Below, piece after piece: positions 59,079-64,000 of a stretch of 64,000 bases of DNA. Within the stretch, counting starts at the first letter, position 1. Each line of letters opens with the position of its first letter. Where the stretch lies: positions 2,574,001 through 2,638,000 of the forward strand of contig NZ_CP093299.1 in assembly GCF_024362805.1 (NCBI RefSeq). The letters are read 5' to 3'. Under the pieces are notes generated by a model. It ran no database searches and was not told where the DNA came from. It saw only the letters and a program-made list of their open reading frames with translations. This DNA is from Salipaludibacillus sp. LMS25. Lineage in GTDB: Bacteria > Bacillota > Bacilli > Bacillales > Salisediminibacteriaceae. The position numbers and the translations under genes were made by a program.

Positions 59079-60608
59079 ATGTACGTGGTAACGGGTGAGG
59101 AGATGCACCGAATAGATCGCTTTACCATGGATGAGATTGGGTTAAGTGACCACACACTGATGGAAAATGCCGGGCAAGCAGTGGCAAGACAGCTGGAAAA
59201 AATGTTTGATCAAAATGCTCACTTTCTCGTTTTGATTGGGGCTGGAAACAATGGCGGAGATGGTTTCGTTATTTCTAGGTACCTTCAAGAGAAGGGGTAT
59301 CCCGTGGAGACGTGGGTGATACCGCCAGCTAGTCGGATTAAAGGAACAGCTGCTCACCATAAACATATTTATGAACAATGCGGTTATTCATTTAAAGCCT
59401 ATGAGACAAATAACCAGTCGTTTAGAGAGGCACTCGCAACTAAAGGCATTATAATTGACGCCTTACTAGGAACTGGCGTGACTGGAAAGTTGCGGTCGCC
59501 ATATGACCATATCATCCGACTCGTCAATGAGTCAGGAAATCGCATAGTGTCTGTGGACATCCCTAGCGGATTACCTGACTCAGAAGGTGGCAATTACACA
59601 GAGGTTATATGGGCCGATGACACGATCACGTTACAGTCGCTAAAATTAACAGCCTGTCTATACCCAGAAGGAGGCTATTACGGAAAAGTAACGTGTGTTG
59701 ATATCGGTATTCCGAATCGAGCATTTAGTGAGCAACGAGTCACCCGCCGACTCATTTTACAAGAAAGAGTGAAAGCGACACTGGCAACAAGGGATGTTAA
59801 CACCCATAAGGGAGGAGCGGGAAAGGCATTAGTCATAGGAGGCTCATCTGCTATGACAGGAGCCCCTACGATGACAGCCCAATCGTGTCTTCGTTCAGGA
59901 GCAGGGCTCGTCACGATGGCTGTGCCAGAAAGTATTCACGATGTGGTGACGCAACATATTATGGAAAGCATGTTTGCTTCCTTAAGTGATGCCCAAGGTG
60001 AAATTACGAATGAGTCCTTAAAACAAATCAATTATACTGAATATGATGGCATTGCTCTTGGACCTGGGATGGGAAGAAAACATCGCTTAACCTTGTATGA
60101 GCGGTTTAAAGACGTACCAGGTTATCTCGTGATCGATGCAGATGGGCTTTATCACCTCCATGATGACTTATCGTCTTGGCGTGGCGGGCATCGACTAGGC
60201 CCTACGATCATCACACCTCATTCAGGTGAAATGGCAAGGTTGACTGGTTGTTCAGTGAAAGAGGTTGAGGCCCACCGTTTCACGTTATCAAAGGCATTTG
60301 CGAAAGATTATAACATGTATGTCATATTAAAAGGGCCGTATACGATCGTCACGACACCTAGTGGCGACCAATGGGTGAACACGTCGGGAAATGCCTCTCT
60401 TGCAAAAGGAGGGACTGGTGACACATTAACAGGCATTATTTTGGGCCTTCTTCTACAGCATAAAAACATAGAGGACGCCTTATGCAATGCTGTTTATGTT
60501 CATGGCAAAGCAGCTGATCATTTGTTAGACACGCATGATATGTTTAGTGTGAACGCGACCGATCTCATCTCCGTATTGCCTAGAGTGCTAAAATTACTCC
60601 GTTATTAA
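59079..60608 (+). CDS. bifunctional NAD(P)H-hydrate epimerase / ADP-dependent dehydratase
   Basis: A 509-residue metabolite-repair enzyme. The N-terminal YjeF_N epimerase (about 1-215) contains GAGNNGGDGFVISRYL. The C-terminal ribokinase-like dehydratase (about 225-505) has the end motif KGGTGDTLTGIILGLL and the LGPGMGR segment. It restores NAD(P)H from damaged hydrates. ATG 59079 follows GGGAGGG by 6 bases and gives the typical start MYVVTGEEMHRID. It is fused as in the E. coli nnr gene; B. subtilis has separate genes, so the fusion distinguishes this lineage. It lies between acpS and ydcC. Confidence 0.93.
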   Translation: MYVVTGEEMHRIDRFTMDEIGLSDHTLMENAGQAVARQLEKMFDQNAHFLVLIGAGNNGGDGFVISRYLQEKGYPVETWVIPPASRIKGTAAHHKHIYEQCGYSFKAYETNNQSFREALATKGIIIDALLGTGVTGKLRSPYDHIIRLVNESGNRIVSVDIPSGLPDSEGGNYTEVIWADDTITLQSLKLTACLYPEGGYYGKVTCVDIGIPNRAFSEQRVTRRLILQERVKATLATRDVNTHKGGAGKALVIGGSSAMTGAPTMTAQSCLRSGAGLVTMAVPESIHDVVTQHIMESMFASLSDAQGEITNESLKQINYTEYDGIALGPGMGRKHRLTLYERFKDVPGYLVIDADGLYHLHDDLSSWRGGHRLGPTIITPHSGEMARLTGCSVKEVEAHRFTLSKAFAKDYNMYVILKGPYTIVTTPSGDQWVNTSGNASLAKGGTGDTLTGIILGLLLQHKNIEDALCNAVYVHGKAADHLLDTHDMFSVNATDLISVLPRVLKLLRY

Positions 60609-60660
60609 TGCATGATATTCCCCTCCTTTGTCGTCGAAATGACACAGAGGGGTTGAGTAA

Positions 60661-61695
60661 ATGAAGAAAATCCTATGGTTGATTATGTCAGTCGTTATGA
60701 CAACAGCGATATTAACAGCGTGTGGGGAGAAAACTCAGGAGGATGTTATCTCAGATCTAGAGAGAAACCTCGATGAACTGACAGGTTATAAAACAAAGGC
60801 ATCAATGACGTTACAAACAGGGGAAGAACCACAGGTTTATGATGTAGAAGTCTGGTTCAAAAGCCCCTCCTTCTATAGAGTAGCCTTAAATCATACTGAA
60901 AAAGACCAAAGCCAAATTATTTTAAGAAATGAAGAGGGTGTTTTTGTCCTCACGCCTGCATTAAATAAGAGTTTTAGATTCCAATCAGATTGGCCTGAAA
61001 ATAATAGTCAAGTATACTTGTATGAGTCACTCATGAATGATATTTTAATGGATCCAGAACGGGCTTTTACAGCTACGGAGGATCATTACACATTTCAGAC
61101 AAATACAAACTACACCAATAAAAATTTAAATCAGCAGGAAGTCCGGCTGAATAAAAAAGATTTAACCCCAGCCTCTGTCAAGGTGATGGATGCTGAGCTC
61201 TCTATTTTAGTAGAGGTTGCTTTCGAGGATTTTCAATTGAATGCTGAATTCTCTGAAGGTGATTTTGAAATGGATCGAAACATGACAGGGGCGCAATTAG
61301 AGACAGAAGTACCTGCAATGACAGATGAGGAAGAAGTGGATGAGGAGTTTGCTGTTTTTTACCCGATGTATGAGCCACAAGGCACCGCACTTTCTAAATC
61401 TGAAGAAGTAGAGACAGACACTGGCTTAAGAGTCGTACTCACCTATGAGGGTGATAAGCCGTTTACCCTCATTCAACAACAAAGCCAGGTAGTTGAAGCG
61501 AGTACGCCAATCGACTTAGCGGTTGGAGAACCAGTCGATTTAGGCTTTACCTTTGGTGTGCTAACTGGTGATGACGACTCCTACACAATCTCATGGTCTG
61601 TCGAAGGAACGGATTTTTTCCTCGCCTCGGAAACGATTGATAAAGAAGAATTAATGTCAATAGCCCGCAGTGTGTATGGAACACATGAGAAATAA
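60661..61695 (+). CDS. ydcC: YdcC/LolA-like lipoprotein
   Basis: Lipoprotein of 344 residues with signal ending LTAC (Cys21). The mature part has the outer-membrane-carrier (LolA-like) fold: QEDVISDLERNLDELTGYKTKASMTLQTG and VEVWFKSPSFYRVALNH near the N-terminus. The position between acpS and alr identifies it with B. subtilis YdcC, a sporulation-associated lipoprotein. A C-terminal domain (about 245-340) appears additional and beta-rich. The GGGG ribosome binding site sits in a small hairpin-like context (60619-60651), which may modulate translation. Confidence 0.9.
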   Translation: MKKILWLIMSVVMTTAILTACGEKTQEDVISDLERNLDELTGYKTKASMTLQTGEEPQVYDVEVWFKSPSFYRVALNHTEKDQSQIILRNEEGVFVLTPALNKSFRFQSDWPENNSQVYLYESLMNDILMDPERAFTATEDHYTFQTNTNYTNKNLNQQEVRLNKKDLTPASVKVMDAELSILVEVAFEDFQLNAEFSEGDFEMDRNMTGAQLETEVPAMTDEEEVDEEFAVFYPMYEPQGTALSKSEEVETDTGLRVVLTYEGDKPFTLIQQQSQVVEASTPIDLAVGEPVDLGFTFGVLTGDDDSYTISWSVEGTDFFLASETIDKEELMSIARSVYGTHEK

Positions 61696-61702
61696 GCGGT
61701 AA

Positions 61703-61737
61703 CGCATGGAACCTCCTCTAGGTTTCCATGCGTTTTT
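61703..61737 (+). terminator. terminator after ydcC
   Basis: CGCATGGAACC and GGTTTCCATGCG pair with one bulge and are followed by TTTTTG, 8 bases past the stop. Confidence 0.88.
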
Positions 61738-61799
61738 GTTTGTTAGACGAAATAGTTACTACTCTACTTTAGGCGAAACGACATTGCCATCTCCCTTAC

Positions 61800-61959
61800 A
61801 TAAAGCTAAGCTTCAATCAGTGGGCGTTTTCCTTCATCCCCACTGATTGTTCGTTTAACCTATCGGACCTTTAGGGGCAGTTTATCCCCCACCTAAACGT
61901 TTCGACCTTCTTAAGTTTTGAGGTGGGGGGGGGTTACTGCCCCTTAAGAGTGGGATAAA
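61800..61959 (-). repeat. dispersed repeat, class A, full length, inverted orientation (locus 14)
   Basis: Reading the minus strand: TTTATCCCACTCTTAAGGGG, GGGGCAGT, CCCCCACCT, AGGTGGGGG, ACTGCCCC, CAATCAGTGGGGA, GCCCACTGATTG, GAAGCTTAGCTTTAT. It is the only copy in this orientation. It has a run of nine or more G where other copies have five, extending the inner stem arm. It lies in the 416-base gap between ydcC and alr; the rest of the gap shows no gene. Confidence 0.9.
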
Positions 61960-62111
61960 GTTAGCCCACACGTAAGCTAGCCTTGCCAAGAATGTGACAC
62001 GCTAATCCAATAGTTCTTTCGGTGGAAATTGACTTCCTTCATTGACAGGTGAATTTGTTAAGCTAATAATGGAAAAAGAATAAGATATCACCTTAGTTGG
62101 AGGACACAGTT

Positions 62112-63287
62112 GTGAAAGAAGATCAATCATTCTATAGAGATACTTGGGTTGAAGTGAACTTAGACGCCATTTCGGAAAATGTCAAAGCGATTAAAGGGAA
62201 TTTACCAGAAGGTGTACACGTGATGGCTGTTGTTAAAGCGAATGCATACGGGCACGGGGCTGTAGAGGTGGCAACTGAAGCATTAGCTGCAGGCGCTACC
62301 TATTTAGGGGTAGCCATTTTAGATGAAGCCCTCGCTTTGAGACAGGCTGGAATTAAAGCACCTATCCTTGTGTTAGGGCTCGTGCGGCCTGCCGATTGCC
62401 AACTGGCCGCTGACAATGATATTGCGCTCACTGTCTTCCAAAAAGACTGGTTCCAAACTGCTGCGGCATACCTTTCTGGTAGGACGCAGTTACGTTGTCA
62501 TATAAAGATGGATACTGGTATGGGGCGACTCGGGTTGCGAACAGTTGAAGAAATTGATGAGATTATTCCTGCTATAAGACAGATCCCGAACCTAGTTGTT
62601 GAAGGCTTGTTCACACATTTAGCTACGGCTGATGAGGTGGACATGCCCTATTTTGAGAAGCAGCAAACCCGATTTTCCCAGCTTGTTAAGAGGTTTGAAA
62701 AAAAATATGGAGCTGAAATCCCACTAAAGCATTGTGCCAACAGCGCAGCGGCTTTAAGATTTGGAGATCGGTCTTATAACTTAGTGAGACTTGGTATTGC
62801 CATGTATGGTCTAAGCCCCTCACCAGCAATAAAACCGTTACTACCTGTCCCGTTGCACGAAGCTTTTACGTTACAAAGTAACATTACACATATTAAAAAA
62901 CTACCTAAAGGAGAAGGAGTCAGCTATGGTGTCACCTATGAGACAACCGGTGCGGAATGGATTGCCACGGTGCCAATTGGATATGCTGATGGATGGATTA
63001 GAGCTAACCAGTCGGGCGATGTTCTCGTAAACGGTGAGCGAGCTCCGATCGTGGGCCGCATCTGCATGGATCAGATGATGATTCTATTGCAAAAGCCTGT
63101 GAAAGTGGGAACAACTGTTACCCTTATTGGAAACAATAACGGTGAAGTCCTTTCAATGGATGAAGTGGCAGAAAGGTTAAATACGATTAATTATGAGATT
63201 CCATGTGTCATAAGCTACCGTGTTCCTCGTGTAATTAAGAGAAATGGGAAGGTAGTTAAAGTCTATAATAAGACGCTTTCATTTTAA
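62112..63287 (+). CDS. alr: alanine racemase
   Basis: PLP enzyme of 391 residues producing D-alanine for peptidoglycan. The N-terminal barrel has the PLP lysine in AVVKANAYGHGA (about residue 39). The catalytic tyrosine lies in GVSYGVTYE (about 270), followed by RICMDQMM. GTG 62112 is taken as start because GGAGGA lies 7-8 bases upstream; TTG 62097 overlaps that site. Its place between ydcC and the ndoAI-ndoA toxin pair is the conserved Bacillus order. Confidence 0.95.
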   Translation: MKEDQSFYRDTWVEVNLDAISENVKAIKGNLPEGVHVMAVVKANAYGHGAVEVATEALAAGATYLGVAILDEALALRQAGIKAPILVLGLVRPADCQLAADNDIALTVFQKDWFQTAAAYLSGRTQLRCHIKMDTGMGRLGLRTVEEIDEIIPAIRQIPNLVVEGLFTHLATADEVDMPYFEKQQTRFSQLVKRFEKKYGAEIPLKHCANSAAALRFGDRSYNLVRLGIAMYGLSPSPAIKPLLPVPLHEAFTLQSNITHIKKLPKGEGVSYGVTYETTGAEWIATVPIGYADGWIRANQSGDVLVNGERAPIVGRICMDQMMILLQKPVKVGTTVTLIGNNNGEVLSMDEVAERLNTINYEIPCVISYRVPRVIKRNGKVVKVYNKTLSF

Positions 63288-63599
63288 TGTGAGACGACGA
63301 TAACTAAACGTTTGGCGCTAATTAATACAAGCTGTTAATAATATGGAGGTTGTACCTGTGAGATCGAATCGAGGCAGTAGAAACAGTGAATGGCTTCTTT
63401 CTGATACGGTGCACGTTAACGCTTTCTAGCTAAAAAAATGAAGAAAAATGACTTGGTCGACAATAAAAAAAGAGGAAACTCTCGATTTTTATCGAATTAA
63501 TCATAGAGAGAAATGAAAAGTTACTTTGCAATGCGTTTAGCCTAGTGATATGATAATAATGGATTAAAAATCGGTCGATAGCTTGGTGGAGGTGTTTTT
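63288..63599. other. alr-ndoAI intergenic region
   Basis: Contains a short candidate ORF with a strong ribosome binding site (63358-63429) and an AT-rich promoter region before ndoAI (TATGATAAT at 63549-63557). No terminator-like hairpin was recognised. Confidence 0.4.
63358..63429 (+). CDS. possible 23-residue peptide
   Basis: GTG start with a strong TGGAGGT 7 bases upstream, reading MRSNRGSRNSEWLLSDTVHV and ending NAF. The composition is unremarkable and no family is known. The only support is the ribosome binding site and the lack of anything else in the gap. It could be a leader peptide or chance. Confidence 0.25.
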   Translation: MRSNRGSRNSEWLLSDTVHVNAF

Positions 63600-63878
63600 G
63601 TGTCTATGGAAAACACAAAAAAGATTATGGTTAATTTACCACAACATTTAGTGAATGAACTCGATGCACTAACAGAAGGTGAAGGCATTAACCGATGTGA
63701 TGTCATTCAAAGAGCTACGAGGATTTATGTACAGGAACAGAAAAAATTGCAGATCCGTGAAACGATGGAACAAGGTTACATGGAGATGGCGAAAATCAAT
63801 CTAAATATTGCAACCGAGTCTTTTTTAGCTGAAGAGGAGGCTGAAAGTACGGTGGATCGCCTGGTTAGCGGGGTGTAA
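63600..63878 (+). CDS. ndoAI: antitoxin of the NdoA (EndoA/MazF) RNase, ribbon-helix-helix
   Basis: A 92-residue antitoxin, EndoAI/YdcD orthologue. The N-terminal ribbon-helix-helix ([40 protein letters not shown]) binds operator DNA, and the acidic C-terminal tail ([15 protein letters not shown]) neutralises the toxin. The GTG start follows GGTGGAGGTG; an in-frame ATG six bases later is an alternative. It lies 5 bases upstream of ndoA. Confidence 0.94.
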   Translation: MSMENTKKIMVNLPQHLVNELDALTEGEGINRCDVIQRATRIYVQEQKKLQIRETMEQGYMEMAKINLNIATESFLAEEEAESTVDRLVSGV

Positions 63879-63883
63879 AGGCT

Positions 63884-64000
63884 TTGATAGTAAAGCGTGG
63901 GGACGTTTATTTTGCAGACCTCTCACCTGTAGTTGGCTCTGAACAGGGCGGGGTTAGGCCTGTATTAGTTATCCAGAATGATATCGGTAACCGTTTTAGC
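63884..64000 (+). CDS. ndoA: mRNA interferase NdoA (EndoA/MazF), cut by window end
   Basis: The first 39 residues ([20 protein letters not shown] and [19 protein letters not shown]) match B. subtilis EndoA almost exactly. The TTG start codon is the one also used in B. subtilis. EndoA is a sequence-specific endoribonuclease (UACAU in B. subtilis). The gene continues beyond the window. In this cluster it is often followed by rsbR-rsbS-rsbT genes of the stressosome, which may lie just outside. Confidence 0.95.
   Translation, partial: MIVKRGDVYFADLSPVVGSEQGGVRPVLVIQNDIGNRFS

Noticed and set aside
60619..60651. Terminator between the nnr fusion gene and ydcC
   Set aside because: The pairing is imperfect, there is no U-run, and the 3' arm contains the ydcC ribosome binding site.
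464..61959. Dispersed repeats as a CRISPR array
   Set aside because: Copies are kilobases apart or tandem without unique spacers, have long internal hairpins, and no cas gene is present.
464..61959. Dispersed repeats as ordinary transcription terminators
   Set aside because: They lack a U-run after the GC stems, orientation does not follow the genes, and several lie beyond an independent normal terminator (after ugpB, ydcC and the gbsR-like gene).

Overview
The window is a contiguous piece of a low-GC Gram-positive chromosome (about 40% GC by eye), clearly Bacillaceae. The evidence is B. subtilis-like gene sets and order (acpS, ydcC, alr, ndoAI, ndoA; sigX-rsiX; rocR, rocA, rocD; nagA-nagB), strong GGAGG-type ribosome binding sites, ATG/GTG/TTG starts and Lol-independent lipoproteins. 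Two glycine-betaine uptake systems (BCCT carrier and OpuA ABC) with a GbsR-type repressor, and Asp/Glu/Asn-rich lipoprotein linkers, fit a salt-tolerant, perhaps haloalkaliphilic, soil or soda-lake bacillus. No rRNA, tRNA, CRISPR array, intact insertion sequence or prophage was seen.

Layout. 0.7-2.7 kb: UspA plus SulP anion carrier (minus). 3.0-6.5: phosphonate-type ABC operon. 6.7-9.7: HAD phosphatase and nagAB with a NagR-like operator. 9.8-13.4: lipoprotein-like protein, cold-shock protein, LacI-type regulator and sucrose-type PTS EIIBC with operators. 13.8-21.2: FapA-like protein, paired CrcB fluoride channels, BCCT carrier with an unusual repeat tail, DUF2628 protein, lipoprotein. 21.4-22.5: remnant of a polymorphic toxin C-terminus with its probable immunity gene. 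22.5-26.4: cadC-cadA metal efflux, flavin reductase, broken GNAT gene. 26.4-27.8: gene desert. 27.8-33: GerMN lipoprotein, opuA operon (minus) divergent from a GbsR-like regulator. 33.2-37.6: ugpCAEB glycerol-3-phosphate importer. 37.9-39.9: tiny membrane protein, sigX-rsiX. 40-45.6: rocR divergent from rocA-rocD, then proline dehydrogenase. 46-48.5: Nudix-type NAD regulator and nicotinate phosphoribosyltransferase. 48.7-52.9: mgtE and ba3-type cytochrome oxidase with an overlooked 51-residue subunit IIa gene. 53.3-57.3: Fur-controlled Fe3+ ABC operon. 57.5-64: rhomboid protease, then acpS-nnrED-ydcC-alr-ndoAI-ndoA (the last cut by the window edge).

The most distinctive feature is a family of about 90-160-bp dispersed repeats, 18 copies at 14 intergenic loci. 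Two sequence classes (A and B) share one architecture: a long two-tier hairpin followed by a second hairpin, flanked on both sides by TTTAT. Stem sequences differ between classes but stay paired, tandem copies share a single TTTAT, 13 of 14 loci have the same chromosomal orientation, and every locus touches at least one gene 3' end. These properties resemble non-autonomous elements moved by a single-strand HUH (Y1/RAYT or IS200/IS605-like) transposase. No such enzyme is encoded here, so mobility is inference.

Functionally the window combines osmoprotection, phosphorus scavenging (phn, ugp with a candidate Pho-box array), amino-sugar use, arginine/ornithine/proline catabolism through a sigma-54 promoter, metal and fluoride resistance, iron uptake, respiration and cell-wall housekeeping.
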